Assembly: GCA_977017575.1 (NCBI GenBank)
Contig: CDRNVI010000144.1
Coordinates: 62,001 to 126,000, forward strand
Direction of reading: 5' to 3'
DNA length: 64,000 bases
From: Paramoeba atlantica
Lineage: Eukaryota > Discosea
The notes beneath the pieces were generated by a model. It was not told the origin of the DNA, searched no databases, and saw only the letters and a program-made list of their open reading frames with translations. This document shows, piece by piece, positions 41,311-53,166 of the stretch (within the stretch, counting starts at the first letter, position 1; every line of letters starts with the position of its first letter). Both the position numbers and the translations under genes were made by a program.

Positions 41311-41558
41311 ATTTTGATTGATTGTTGTTGTTTTTTCTGTTTCAAGTTATCCAGAAAAAGAAATGTTTTGAATTAAAAACAAAACCTGAGGGTGTGGTTG
41401 ATTGTGTTTGTTGTCGTTCACGAGGGAATGAGAGGGGGGGGGGGTGTGGCGAGAAGGAACACCAATCAAAATTGAACAAAAAAAAACAAAAAAAAATCAC
41501 TGAAAGAACAACCAAAAACACACACACAGAAAAAAAAAAAAGAAAAAAAAGGCTGATA

Positions 41559-41606
41559 GGACCTGAAATAGAGGTCCATCATATTCGGACCCAAAATAGA
41601 GGTCCG
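41559..41606. repeat. Paired GGACC palindromes
   Basis: GGACCTGAAATAGAGGTCC (41559-41577) and CGGACCCAAAATAGAGGTCCG (41586-41606) are two adjacent 19-21 bp inverted repeats. A third relative (GACCTGAAATAGAGGTC) is at 1054-1070 in the purine repeat. Confidence 0.6.
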
Positions 41607-41922
41607 TTTTTCTTTTTTTGTTTTTGTTTTTTTGTTCGTTTGTTTTTTTTTGGTTTTCCTCAGTCTTTCTTTTTCCTCTTTCTCTTTTCTTCTGTCTTTC
41701 TTTCTTATCTTTCTTTTTGTGGGTTGTTAATTTTTTTTCCTTCTCTTTCTTTGTTTTTTCTTTATTTTTTTCTTTCTTTTTTTTGAAATTCCACCACTTT
41801 TTCTCTCTTTCCATTGAGGTTTTTTCTCTTTTCTCTTTTCTCTTTTCTTTTTTCTCTTTTCTTCTTTCTTTTCTCTCATCTTTCTTTTCTCTTTCTCTTT
41901 TCTTTTTATTAATTTGGATTGA

Positions 41923-41953
41923 TATTAAAAGAAGAAAAAAAAGAAGAGAAAGT
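41923..41953 (+). promoter_or_regulatory. 5S upstream TATA-like promoter block, copy 2
   Basis: TATTAAAAG at about -31 followed by AAGAAAAAAAAGAAGAGAAA up to the gene; aligned base for base with the block before the other 5S gene. Confidence 0.6.
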
Positions 41954-42071
41954 GTCTTCGGTCATACCCAGTTGAAAGCACCCGATCCCATCAGAACTCG
42001 GAAGTTAAGCAGCTGTGGGCTCGGTTAGTAGAATGGTGGGTGACCACATTCGAATCCCGAGTGCTGAAGAC
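41954..42071 (+). rRNA. 5S rRNA, copy 2
   Basis: 118 nt on +, from GTCTTCGGTCATACCCAGTT to GAGTGCTGAAGAC. Helix I closes perfectly (GTCTTC/GAAGAC) and the internal promoter is intact. T/C-rich DNA with T runs follows and should stop Pol III. It is 8.6 kb from the other copy and in the opposite orientation, so 5S genes here are dispersed and not part of the rDNA unit. Confidence 0.97.
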
Positions 42072-43528
42072 CTTCTCTTTTTTTCTTTTTTTTCTCTCTT
42101 TTTTTTTCTCTCTTTTTTTTTTTTTTCTCTCTTTTTTTTTTTTTTCAATGAAAGAGATTTTTATTCGAAATAGATGGTTGTAAGAGAAGGGAATGGTTCT
42201 CACCCAGTGAGAGGAGGAACTGCAGAAAAAGGGGGTAGTACATGTGGAAAGAAGAGGGGGGAATGGAAATGTCATTTGGATTGAGAGATGATGAGAAGCA
42301 CAGAGAGTGATGGGTCAAAAGGGGGTTGCTGGGTTTTAGATTTTCCTGTATGCTCATCATGTGGTTTGCCATTGCTTTCATTAGTGCAGCTGAAATCTTC
42401 TTCTTTGCTGTTCTTAAGAAGAGGGGGAGGGGGTTGGCATCCAGGACTCGGTCGTTTTGGAGGGCAATTGAGGCGAGGGATCGTAGGAGTGCACTAATGT
42501 CAGGGGATATTCCACCACCTGAGGATGAAGATGCTGGAAGGAAGATGACTTCACCTTGGAGAAACGGAAAGAGTTATTTGTTTAAGGGTCCGTTTCTCCT
42601 CAGGGGTGTCTCTGCCCCTTCCTGCATTAAAGTCTGTTTCAGTCAGACATCTGTTCACATATTCTCTGCATTTCATGATCCTGGCATGGTGTGCAGCAGG
42701 TGAGAGGGTGTCGAGTATGGGGGGTCAGAGTGGGTTTTGGTGGGTGTTTGGATCACACAGCGAAAGTGGGGGGTTTTGTGGGTTGACACAACTCGAACAT
42801 CAATACACAGATCCTGGTCGCCTTGCCACTCGCGGATTGTAAGATCAGGTTGCTTGTGTGACTTCCTGATTGGCTGGTAGGCTCCATCTCAGATTGTTGT
42901 TTTTCCCACCCAGCTGGCAATGTTCTTGAATTCATCACGGAGAGCATGGTGTCTTCTTGTGTGGTTCCTCTTCCACGACTGGTGCAATCTGAGAGGTGGA
43001 GGGAGGATGCAGCACAGAGTTCTTTTTCACAGAATCCACACTTGACAGTCCCAAGTTTGCAGAGAGCCCCAAGGTGTGGGTCAACTATGTCAAGCCTACA
43101 TCGGTAGGCTGAGCGAAAATCTTCAGCATTTAAGGCTCAATATGGCTTTGGCCCAGAGGTGTCCTTGTCAGGGTAGGCTGTCATCCACAAGTGGGTGGTG
43201 GGGCCAACCTCATTCTCACGGATTGCACGGCAGAGGTTTTTGTCTTGTGTTGGGTCCATGATCTTCTTTTTGACATCCTGAAGTTCACAGGAGGTGAACT
43301 TCTTCTGTGGTTTGTAGTTTTCTCCAGTGCCCATTGAGTCAGATGGTGGCTCTGTCAATTGAGTTAGGAGCTCATGGACAGAGGTACCACTTGGCAGTTT
43401 CCACTTGCTCAAGATGAAGCTTTCAAAATGGTCATATATGCTTGGTGGAGAGCCTGGTGCTGGGGTGAGTCACTCTTCCAGAAGTCTTCAAAGAGGTTGG
43501 TAAGTTCAGGTTTGAACTCAGAGCAGGA

Positions 43529-44665
43529 TCAGTAGACTGAGATCCAGGAGCCAAGGAAGGCTGCTTGGTGGGTGTTCTGAGAGTAGCTCAAGCCACCACC
43601 ACCTTTTGACTTTGGAAGGCCTGCAGCTTCTACTTGAGAGAGATGGAGTTCTTTGTTTGGATGCAGGTGGGGGACTTGGAGGGGGTTGAGGAGGTAATTG
43701 ATGTTTGTTGTAGTGGTTTGCTTGATGAAGTCTTGGAAAGGGGTTAAAGAGAGAGGTGTTGTGTGACAGATGTATGTTAGTTTGGGTGTGATGGTTTTGA
43801 CAAAAAGCTCGAGACTTTCATGGGGGTTGGAGAACATTATTAAACAGTGGTCTTGTGATGCTTGTTGGTATTCTCGAGCAAGGGTGTGAAGCCACTTGGA
43901 AATTTGAGTGTTCAGCCCGATGGGTGACCCTAGAACTGTGATTACTTCCGCCTTCCCAATGCCAAGATTTTTGAGGTCATTGCTCCTGGGCGCTTCGGGA
44001 GAGAAACAGACCATTTTGCCCCTTTCTGTGCCAAGTTTGAGGTTGGCATTTGGGAGGACACTCTGGATCTGAGTGGTGATTTCTGCAATGGCAACTGGGC
44101 TCCCACAAACAAATATATCATCGACAAAGAGGAGAAGAAGAAGTGCATTTGGTGGAGCATCAACCTTCTGAAAGATTGGATTGAGGATTCCATGAAATCC
44201 CAGACAAAAGAAAATTGTCCCAAGGGGATCTCCTTGCTGGACACCCTCCTCCATGGTGAGGGTGTGGTTCTGGTCATGAGAGAGTGAGGGGTGTTGCTGA
44301 AGAATAGAAGGTGTAGAGGTATGGAAGTAATACAGGGGCCAGCTGGACTGTGCTCTCAAAGATGGTTTTTCTTGAGATGGAATTGAAGGCATTAACAATG
44401 TCCAGTTTCGTGGCATAATGTTGTGGGTGGAGGTGGAGATAGGCTGTGATATTGCTTTGTGGACCATTTTTGCACCACTTGGCAAGCATACACTATACTG
44501 ATGGGACAATTTCTCAGGAATTCCCTCGTGTTGGACTTCAAGAACAAGTGCAATCGCTGCCCACCTCTTGAGAACTTCAGCAACACCAATTGGACGGATC
44601 CCTTTGTCCACCTTTTGCCAGAGGAATGAAGAGAGAGGTTGCCATGATGTTGTGTATGGTTTCAT
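43529..44665 (-). CDS. LINE-B reverse-transcriptase domain, broken frame
   Basis: 378-codon frame. It begins in KVDKGIRPIGVAEVLKRWAA (the palm entry typical of this group), has GVQQGDPLGTIFFCLGFHGI (motif B) and LLLLLFVDDIFVCGSP (motif C, catalytic Asp-Asp). The motif A aspartate (KLDIVNAFNS) is present but lies in an overlapping frame (44274-44489), so at least two shifts separate the motifs. The preceding segment (44577-45167) holds SKAARKLQS and GRTPGLSGMSYEF, also family features. Activity would be target-primed reverse transcription; this copy cannot make it. Confidence 0.75.
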   Translation of the reverse strand: MKPYTTSWQPLSSFLWQKVDKGIRPIGVAEVLKRWAAIALVLEVQHEGIPEKLSHQYSVCLPSGAKMVHKAISQPISTSTHNIMPRNWTLLMPSIPSQEKPSLRAQSSWPLYYFHTSTPSILQQHPSLSHDQNHTLTMEEGVQQGDPLGTIFFCLGFHGILNPIFQKVDAPPNALLLLLFVDDIFVCGSPVAIAEITTQIQSVLPNANLKLGTERGKMVCFSPEAPRSNDLKNLGIGKAEVITVLGSPIGLNTQISKWLHTLAREYQQASQDHCLIMFSNPHESLELFVKTITPKLTYICHTTPLSLTPFQDFIKQTTTTNINYLLNPLQVPHLHPNKELHLSQVEAAGLPKSKGGGGLSYSQNTHQAAFLGSWISVY

Positions 44666-45167
44666 TGAGTTTTTGGTTGGTGATTAAGACAGTCAATTCT
44701 TTGAGGGTTGAGTGGAGTTCTTGGTCTGTGCATAGGAGTGTGACAAACTCATAAGACATTCCTGAGAGCCCTGGTGTGCGGCCTTTTGGAAGTCTCCGAA
44801 GGGCCAGATCAAGTGAGTCAAAGGACTGAAACTCATCTTGTTCAAGGATTGCTGGTTTCCAGTCAGGAATTTCGGCTCGATCTGGTGGAGTCCACACCTG
44901 CTCAGATCTTGGGTAGAGGTTCTTCGCAGTTTCATGATTTTCTGGGACTGAGAGATCCCTGAATCCACTCTTGGATTGAAGCTTCCTTGCAGCTTTGGAG
45001 AGATGTCCTTTTCTGACCTCTTCAATAATCTGGTCTGCCTTGGTTTTCTTGGTGGACTTCTGCTTCCTCTTTTGCTTGAGTTTGCTGAGCTTGCCCTCAA
45101 GTTTTTTGTGGAGTCTCTTCCACTCAAAATTTCGCACCATGGTGCATCGAGATTTCACTTCTTTCAT
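44577..45167 (-). CDS. LINE-B pre-RT segment
   Basis: 196-codon frame: a basic coiled stretch (KLEGKLSKLKQKRKQKSTKK), then EEVRKGHLSKAARKLQS, LALRRLPKGRTPGLSGMSYE and LNETIHNIMATSLFIPLAKGG, which are the conserved RT-0/RT-1 elements of this LINE type. The downstream polymerase continues in another frame. The coding start shown is only the first ATG in the open stretch. Confidence 0.7.
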   Translation of the reverse strand: MKEVKSRCTMVRNFEWKRLHKKLEGKLSKLKQKRKQKSTKKTKADQIIEEVRKGHLSKAARKLQSKSGFRDLSVPENHETAKNLYPRSEQVWTPPDRAEIPDWKPAILEQDEFQSFDSLDLALRRLPKGRTPGLSGMSYEFVTLLCTDQELHSTLKELTVLITNQKLNETIHNIMATSLFIPLAKGGQRDPSNWCC

Positions 45168-46300
45168 TCCTCAAGTACCCCTTCTAAGGCAGCCAAAGAT
45201 CCATTTTGGGAGGAGGATCAGGAGTTGGGGTATCTTATGAAAGAGGTGTCATACAGCACAAAAAGTTTTGATGACTGTATCACGAAGGCAGAGTGTGGTA
45301 CTGAGTCCATGTAGCAGAGGGGGATGTGTTTTGAGAAGGAGTCTCCTTCAAGAGAGAGGATGAAGTTCATTGTAGTCTCTTCTTTGCTTCCATGAGGAAG
45401 GGTTGTAGAGTGCCCATGATTGAAGAAGAGTTGTTGGATGTGTTGTGGGTCTGGGTCGAGGATGGGTGTGATTCTCCAGGTGTTGTCAGGGCATCCTCTG
45501 TGTACTGCTAAACTTGTGATCCTATCTGCCAAAGAGTTGTTCTTGCGGTTTCTCCAGTTAATATGGTTTTCAGGGCTTGGGAGAATGGATGAGAGAGTGG
45601 ACAATTTCCTTATTCTCACAAACGACACAGAGTGATGAGCTTCCAACACACCATCCATTTTGGGTTGGTAGCAACAGATCCATCCCCACAGATGAAAAAG
45701 AAGTTGTCTTTGACATTTGTGAGCGAGATTTCGGGAGGCTGTGGTGCAGGTTTCCAGTGTTGCCAGAACTGTAGGAGAAAGGCTATTCTCCCCGTGCTAC
45801 TTGTGATTTGAGAGAAGGGGGACGATATCTCATCTTGCTTTGTTTGTTGAGCATTTTTGAAATCTGAGGAGAGAATGGGAGTAAGGTCTTAGTTTTTCTG
45901 TTGGCCACCAAAGAAGTGGTTGATTTCAAGTCCAAGGAGGTCACAAGCTCTGCATGTTTGGAGGGAGCTTGTTCTTGTGTGATCCAAGTTTCTGAAGCGG
46001 GGGACAGTTAAGACTATATCTTCAAAGGAGCCATTTTCGAAGAGTTCAAGGATAAGGGAGAGGGAGGGAGGGTGGGAGGGAAGTGGGGAGGGAGGGTGGG
46101 AGGGAATTGGAGAGGGAGGGTGGGAGGGGGGATTGGAGGGAGAGCAGGGAGGGGAGGTTAGGGATGGGAGAGGTTGGGGGGGGGGGGGAGGAAGAGGGTG
46201 ACAGAGAGTTTGTGACTTCCTGTGGTGGGAAAAGGAGCAGAATGTAAGGAGGCACTTCTCACATTGGGAGACTATTACTTTTTGGTGTTGGCCTCTGCAT

Positions 46301-47373
46301 CTTCAGTATGAGCAATTGCCAAGGAATTTTGGAGGATGTGAAGTTGTCTTCTGGGCCTGAGGATTGTCCATTCGATTTAGTTCTTTTTCTCTTTCTTTTC
46401 TGTTTCATTCATTCTTTTCTTTTTCTGATTTTTCTCTTTCTTCCTCTTTTTTTCCATTCTTTTTCCTTCCTGTTTTTTTTCCTCCTCTATTTTCTTTTTC
46501 TTTTTGTTCTCTTCCTTTCTTTTCTCTCTTTCTTTGTTGTTTCTGCTCCTGCTCTCTTGCTTTTTTGGGGTTCTCTTTGTCTTTTTCCTTCCTTTTCTCT
46601 TTCTCTGACCTCTTCTTTTTTTCCTTCTTTTTCTTTCTCTTGCTCTCCTTCTTGGCTGCGACTCTTTTTCGAGTGAAGTTTTGGGAACCGAAAGTTTTCT
46701 GTGCTATCTGGTTTGAGGGTGCCCAGGATCAAGAGGCATGGCTGTGGCAATCTCAAAAATCTTTTGTTATGTCAGGGGTGGGGAGCAGAGCTTTTGAAGG
46801 TGGGGTTTGAGAGGAAGAGGGGAGAGTGGGTATTGATTCAGATGAAGTGGGAAGTGATTGGTGGTGTGGTTGGTTTGTGGTTTGTTGTTTGTTGTTTTTC
46901 AAGGGGGAAAAAGTCTTTTTTTTTTCTCTTTTTTTCTTTTCTTTTTCTTTTGAAATCTCTTTTTTTTTTCCTTTCCTCCCCTCCCTCCTTTTTTTTTTTT
47001 TGTCTTTTTGTCTTTTTCACTTTGTTTTTGTTTTTCTTTTCTTTCTCTTTCATTCTTCTTCTCTCTTTTGGGATTTTTGAATTCTTTGTTTTTCTTTTGT
47101 CTCTCCTTTCTCCCTTTCTCACCACCACTCTTTCTCTCTTTCTAGAGTGCAAACATGCCCAAAGTTGTGCAGGTAGTGCCATGACAAAGACTTTTTTCTT
47201 TTTTTGTTCTTTTGTTTTGGAGTTGAATTGTTCTGGCCCTTGAAATTGCTCAAAAAAATTATTGTACAACTCTAATTAAGGCAGGTATTTCTTTCAATCC
47301 CCAAAATTTTTTTGGATTTTAAATTCAAAGACCCTCTTCTTGAAACTGATCTTTTTTTTTTTTGAAAAAAGAC
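46301..47373. other. Pyrimidine-rich spacer
   Basis: C/T-rich blocks 46380-46660 and 46910-47150 on +. A G/A stretch at 46040-46190 (within the LINE 5' part) is a GGAGGGAGGGTGG minisatellite. No gene supported. Confidence 0.5.
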
Positions 47374-48720
47374 TCATGAAACCCATAAAGAAGCAATTCT
47401 TGAAAGTAGTGCAAGCTGAGTGTGAATATTGTCAAGGACCAGACCACAAAGCAATGACTTATGCTGGACCATTCATTGTTGTTCCTTTCTTGTCTGAGGA
47501 GAAATGGTGAAGACAATTAAAAAAGGTTTTAGATTGAAAAATTATTAGAAAAGGACTCACCTCCTGGAACCAATGATTGAAACACTGAAAATTGTGAATT
47601 GTTGTTGAACATTTTGTTTTGAATGAAAATGGTTGTTTTTCTTTATTGGCCCCCAAATTCTTTGATAAAGTTGGGCAATCTGCTTTTGTGGAAGTGGTGG
47701 GGAATTTTCTGGTGGTTTATGAAGTGGTTATGATTGAAACAAGGAAAGCCAACCTACTTGTGGTTATTTTATTTGCTGCCCACCACACATCAAAGCATTT
47801 AATAACTTTGATCTTTTTGTTGATAAAAGTTCATCATTTGATTGATCTTCCTGAGGAAATTTCATTTCATGACCTCCTTGCTTGCAAAGAAGATTGAGGA
47901 GGATGAGGAGAATGATGAAAAAGGAAAAGAAGAAGAGGAGGAGCAGGTAAGAACTCTTGAACTTGGTGCTGGTGGATTGCAATTCTCTTTCTTCCCTTGA
48001 TATGGCCCAGAGAAATATTTCTCCTGCAATTTGAGAATTTTTCTGAATTTTTTTGAAAAAAGACCCTACTCTTCCATCACCAACCACAATCCAATAGATT
48101 TGTTGTGAAGGCAGCATCCAATCAAAATTAGAAGTACTACTATGAGTCCAAGAATGAAAATCCTCAACTCTCTCTCATGATGGAAGTTCATTACAAAGAC
48201 AAAATCTTCTTTCTGTTGGGATCCAGGGCAAAGGTAGGCATGTTAATTTAGGTATTTGAGAAACAGTTGATCATGATGCCCTGTCAATTGCAAAGGATAT
48301 TTTTTCTCTTTTAAATGGTCTCCAAAATCTGACAAAGAAATTCCCTAAAATCCAGTCCTTTTCAGATTCTTTGAGCCTCTCTTCCTTTGAATCTGTGATG
48401 GGGGATCATACTCCTTCAAACCCAGCAGCAGTTGGAGAATTGAGTCAAATGGCTGGAAAAATCCTTCAGATTCTTGGTTGCCATGCCCATAAATGTGATT
48501 TTGTTGAAGAAGCTTTTTGAAAGGCCCTAATCAAAAACCTGTCTTCTTGAGTTGAATAGGTTGTTGATGATGATAGTCTTGATTGTGGTGGTGGATCTGA
48601 CTTATTGATGAAAGCTCCAACAAGAGTGAAAAATATTCACTCTTCTTCATACTTTCTGTATCAACTTGGAAAACTTACACTGACTTCATTAAACAAGTAT
48701 GGGCATTCTGAAAAATTTCA
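47374..48720 (+). pseudogene. Unrecognised coding remnant
   Basis: Three plus-strand blocks read as protein: 47374-47520 (MKPIKKQFLKVVQAECEYCQ, then GPDHKAMTY, a C-x2-C-x4-H knuckle-like piece), 47619-47897 (a hydrophobic 92-codon frame ending LLACKED) and 48262-48720 (contains DIFSLLNGLQNLTKKFPKIQ and PSNPAAVGELSQMAGKILQI). The last block is in one frame for about 150 codons and contains several stops, mostly TGA. No domain is recognised. It is likely a decayed gene or mobile-element ORF. Confidence 0.4.
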
Positions 48721-48924
48721 GGTCTGAACAGTACAACATAATTTTATCCACCACCACCTCACACCTCTCCACTCAAATCAGTTTTTAGTTTATTCATACA
48801 ATAGTTTGACTTGTTATCAAGACTTACACTATTAGGAAATGTTTGTGGGGAGTTGTTTACCTTCTTCCACTTGAACATTTGAAATAGAGAATGAACAAGA
48901 AATTATTAAAAGTGATTTTTTTAA

Positions 48925-49505
48925 TATTAATTTTTTTGTAATCTCAATTTCTTAATTAAGTTTCCATATTGAATAAAATGTTTTAATTTATTTTTTAATT
49001 CTCTGATATGTTTTAAATTTATTTTTCATTTTAAAAATATTTTTTAAGTTGATTCAATCAAATTTCTTAATTGTTTTGAATTGATGTATTTGATTTATTT
49101 TTTATTTTCTTTTTTTCACATTAATTTTTTGTAATTTCAATTTCTTAATTATGTCTCCATATTGAATGTAATTTCTTAATTTATTTTCTGATTCTCTGAT
49201 ATTTTTAGAACTTATATTTCAGATCTGTGATATTTTTTAAGTTGGTTCAATAAAATTTCTTAATTGTTTTTGGTTGATGTATTTGATTTATTTTTTATTT
49301 CATTTTTTTCATATTATTTTTTTGTAATTTCAATTTCTTAATTATATCTCCATATTGAATGCAATTCCTTAATTTATTTTCTGATTCTGTGATATTTTTA
49401 GAACTTATTTTTCAGATCTATGATATTTTTTAAGTTGGTTCAATCAAATTTCTTAATTGTTTTGAATTGATGTATTTGATTTATTTTTTATTTTCTTTTT
49501 TATCA
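48925..49505. repeat. 193-bp satellite, three tandem copies
   Basis: GTAATYTCAATTTCTTAATT recurs at 48938, 49131 and 49324, exactly 193 bp apart, and the intervening sequence (CCATATTGAAT, GATGTATTTGATTTATTTTT, TTAAGTTGGTTCAAT) repeats with a few percent difference. Very AT-rich. Copies 2 and 3 are closest. Confidence 0.9.
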
Positions 49506-50700
49506 AAAATTTTTTTCTCTTTTTTGAATATTTAAAATCTTATTTTTTTAAAAAATATAAAAATTAAATTGAGAAAAATATTTTTTTTTTAGCTAAATAA
49601 AGAAAATTAGTTTTGTCTCTGAAATTGATTTTAGTTTTTTGTTTATTTTTGTTGGTTTTTGTTTAATTGCTTTATTTCACCTAAATTCAAAAACAAGAAT
49701 CTATTATCTTCTTTCATAAAAAAAAAAAAAATCTTTTGCCCTTCTTGTTGAAGTAATTTCATTGTAAAATTTAAAACTTCTAGTTCATGAATACATTTTT
49801 TTTTCTAAAACCTTTGAATAAGAAAAGTTAACTCTTTGTTAAACTTTAATAAAGTAATATTATTGTTTTTATAAAAAATTAATTCTTAATAGTCCAAATG
49901 AAAAAGAATGAATAATAACTTTTACAAATGTAAGTTGTTTTTTTCAAATTAACTAACAACAAAACAGAAAACTTTCCAAAACCTGGGGTAACTTGTTTTT
50001 TAGAGTGAAATCAAAGATGTGAAAACACTTTACAAAGATTGAACCTTTTCAAATTGATAAAATTGTTAAATATATGTAAAAATGTAATGGAAACCAAGTT
50101 TCATTGATCCAAACCACCCTCAAAGATTGGATTAATACCACTTTCTTAAAAGCAATTTTTTTCACTTGAATTTATTCCTTTGTTTAGAGTGAAAAACAAC
50201 TTTTTCTTATTGATTTAGAGCCACTTGAGGCAGAGAGGTACAGTTTGTTTGAAGAAAAACTGAAACAAAATGTAAAAGAATTGCAAGAAAAGATTGATGC
50301 TGCTCACTTTCAATTGATCATGAATATTAATGAAACTGATTTTAATTACAAAAAAGATACTAAAAAACTCAAGGTTGTTTTAATACATAATTGCTCCTAT
50401 ATATATTATTCCTCTTGAAATGAATTCTATATCACTTTAATGCTCATAGTTAGTATTATTGAATGGAATCTTTCAATTTTTACAATTATCAAAACAATAT
50501 CCTTTGTTTCAAACTTAGAGGTAATGTAGAATCTCTCAGTGAATGAGTGGTGTTATGTAATATCATTTTCATCACCAAATATCAATAATAAGTTATTTTC
50601 TTATTGAATTGATAAAATTTTTATTCTAAAAGTGATTATAAGATGTTGATTTTTAGAGTTCAAAGATAATACCAAAGCTTTTCTTATCTTAAATAGTTGT
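49506..50700. other. AT-rich region
   Basis: Strongly AT-rich. A short + frame near 50190-50370 (SEKQLFLIDLEPLEAERYSL) looks protein-like but is isolated. Otherwise nothing is seen. Confidence 0.4.
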
Positions 50701-53165
50701 TTTGCTTATAATGTTACAAACCTTCAAGCCTTAACTTGTAATTTCACAAAGTAATTCATTTAAAGTATAATTTTTTCTAGTATAGGTTTTGAACATTACC
50801 TTGGTAAGAATTATACAATCTCCAACAATCATAATCTCTTTTATCATTGATTTAACACTTTGTATCCCTCTCAAACAGCCTGTAAATTCACCAATATTGT
50901 TAAAGCCAAAAGAAATGGTTTCAAACCCACCACATATCTCTCTTTCTTTCCTGAAAACTGCAAAACCTACACCCCCTAAATGAGGGTTTGTATGTCCTGA
51001 ACTATTATAAAACATTTAAAAGTCTTTGAATTTAAAACTTTTCTTTTCTTTAGATTCTTTCTTGATTTGAGTCCTTAGAGGCCAAGGGAGGATTTTATTC
51101 TTTCTCAGGATTTTTTTGAAAATTTTTTTAGTATATTAGGCTGATTTAGTTCCTTTTGCATACACTGTGAGCCACAAACTCAGCAGGGCAGCACTCACCA
51201 CAGAGGTTTCTTGCTTGGTAAGATACTTTGAGATAAGGCCACACACTCTTAGTTTCTTGCCAGTTGAGTACTTTCAGCAAAATACATTTCCTTCCCCTTG
51301 CTTGAAGAAGACCCTCAGCCACAGAGCATTTTTCCAGTAGATGAAATCATAACTCCTTTTCTCAGTGGCAGCTAAGCAACAACTTGAATCTTAGTTTGAG
51401 AAGTGAGACAACTTGTTTCTTGTAGATAGCTCTTTTATTAGGAATTTAAGTAAATTCCTCTTGAGCTGAGGTCTAATTGCATGAGTCAAGTTGTACACCA
51501 CACACTCAGCTCTTCCTTCCCCCACATACAAGTCTTTGATTTCAATTGGAATCATTTGAGACATATTGGTATATACAACACAAGTGGCCTGGCCAAACAC
51601 AACTTTGGAAGAAAGGCTTTGGGATGCAATGAAAGCATCCTTCTGCATAGCTTCAATGGAGAGAGGACTCTGATAGTCACTCCTTATTGGTGGACAAGAG
51701 GTGAAAAGAGCCCAATTAAAAACAATGGAGTGGTGTAGTTGAGGATTTGAGTCCAAAGGGGATAGCATAAAGTAAGAACAGAGGTTTTAGTGTTGGCATG
51801 GCACCCAGGGCTAAGCAGATGGATTTCCACATCAAAGAGGTGACAGATTTTAGGATCAACTTGAATCTCACTAAGTATTCCATACATGGAGTTAGATAGG
51901 TATTGACCATCTTCACTCTTGAGCAAAAATTCCCACCTCTCTTTTTAATTGCTGTTCCAACTTTCTTCATCTTTTGGACCACAGTGAACGACCTCCTGAC
52001 TCCACACCAGACACACAGTCACTCTGACACACAGAGAACAATGGACTCAAGAATGGTCTTCAAGCGCTTTTTTTATTCTGAAACTCCCAAGTGAGTTTCT
52101 TTCTCTTTCTCTTCTTCAGCTAATATCTGAACTCTACAAGTTCATAATTCTTCTCCTTCTTGAGCTTCATCTTTCACTGAATTCCCCTGGGGCTAAACTA
52201 GCACCCTGTGCACAACCACCTTTTCCCAATCTTTGAGAGGAAATAACCATTTACTCAATCTCACTCCCAGTTTCATCACCACAGTAATTGGGTCTTGCCA
52301 TCTCAGACCAGGGGCCTACTGGTTTGTAAGACTCAGTTGAGAGGTCAAAGCACTTATTAAAGTTCAGTTTAGCTCCAGTCACTTCTTCATATTTCTTAAA
52401 GGTTGGAGTGAGAGAATTAATGGTTTCAGCTCACTGAAGCACCATCCTCAAATCATCCATAAAGCCTGGCAGATCTTGGGGGTTGTGTTTCTTCTTCAAA
52501 CTCACAAGGAAGATGTTAAACACAATCACAAACAATAGAGGGGAGATTGAGCATCCTTGTCTAACTCCTGTCCATCTTTGAATTGATTCTTTGGTGCCTG
52601 CCCTCTTGGATCCACCAATATTTGGCAGCCAAGTTACATATTCACAAAGGACTTTCTCAACAACATAGATTGCTTGAGGGGAGTGTTCAAACCTTTGAAA
52701 ATATGAAGGAGTGCATCACAATTCACATAATCATATGCCTTGCAAAAGTTTGTTTGGAGGAGAGTCACATCTTTCCCCTCTGCCAAAGCTTTGTAAAAAG
52801 AGTCATATACTGATTCTACTGCTTCATCAATTGATCTCCTGAAAATCCATAACCTCACCTGCTTGTTGAATTAGTTCTACCCACATATCAAAGTACTTCT
52901 CTTGTGTTGCCTTATACAAAGAGAAGGGAATACCATCAGGTCCTGTGCTGGTGTTGTTGGTTCTCTGAAGTAGTTTATTGACTTTCTTCCTGTCCACATC
53001 ATGTTTCTCAACTGGGGGGAAATGAGGTTGGTGGTCAGCAATCAGTTCATCAAGAGAATCTTTGTTATATGGTCTTTCTGTGCTGAGAAGACCCTCCCAA
53101 AAATCCTTAATTGCTTTTTTAACCACATTATCATCATGAGAGATCACTCCATCCATGATTACATG
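50700..53165 (-). mobile_element. LINE-C: decayed LINE with RT and RNase H domains
   Basis: Minus strand, 5' to 3': RT entry (TSTGPDGIPFSLYKATQEKY, 52827-53156), motif A region (LLQTNFCKAYDYVNCDAL, 52634-52858), motif B/C region (CSISPLLFVIVFNIFLVSLK and GFMDDLRMVL, about 52430-52560), a thumb/linker (51390-51980), then an RNase H-like domain (50731-51015). It lacks a visible 5' endonuclease, so it is 5'-truncated near 53165, where it abuts a piggyBac fragment. Frames switch several times and stops are frequent. RT plus RNase H suggests the I/Tad/R1-like side of the LINE tree. Confidence 0.75.
50731..51015 (-). CDS. LINE-C RNase H domain remnant
   Basis: 94 codons: FYNSSGHTNPHLGGVGFAVF matches the first RNase H strand-hairpin (normally YTDGS...GPGG), NNIGEFTGCLRGIQS matches the helix with the catalytic Glu (NN-x-AE), and MIVGDCIILTKVM matches the GDS/L strand. 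The first catalytic Asp has become Asn. The enzyme would remove the RNA strand during element replication (family knowledge); this copy is inactive. Confidence 0.6.
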   Translation of the reverse strand: MFYNSSGHTNPHLGGVGFAVFRKEREICGGFETISFGFNNIGEFTGCLRGIQSVKSMIKEIMIVGDCIILTKVMFKTYTRKNYTLNELLCEITS

Positions 53166-53166
53166 T

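Larger units (their letters stand above)
42130..46300 (-). mobile_element. LINE-B: decayed non-LTR retrotransposon with a C-terminal endonuclease-like domain
   Basis: About 4.2 kb on minus. Its poly(A) (T run 42131-42145) follows AATAAAAATCTCTTTCATTG in element sense. In order: a C2H2-like finger (CEKCLLTFCSFSHH, about 46255-46200), a linker with a Ser/Pro-rich block, a pre-RT segment (44577-45167), the reverse-transcriptase domain (43529-44665), and near 43060-42760 a C-x2-C...C knuckle followed by a restriction-endonuclease-like stretch (RHHALRDEFKNIA, QPDLTIREWQG, CIDVRVV). This layout fits RT elements with a REL-type nuclease. At least three frameshifts and several stops are present, so it is dead. 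It lies only about 60 bp after the 5S gene. Confidence 0.8.
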
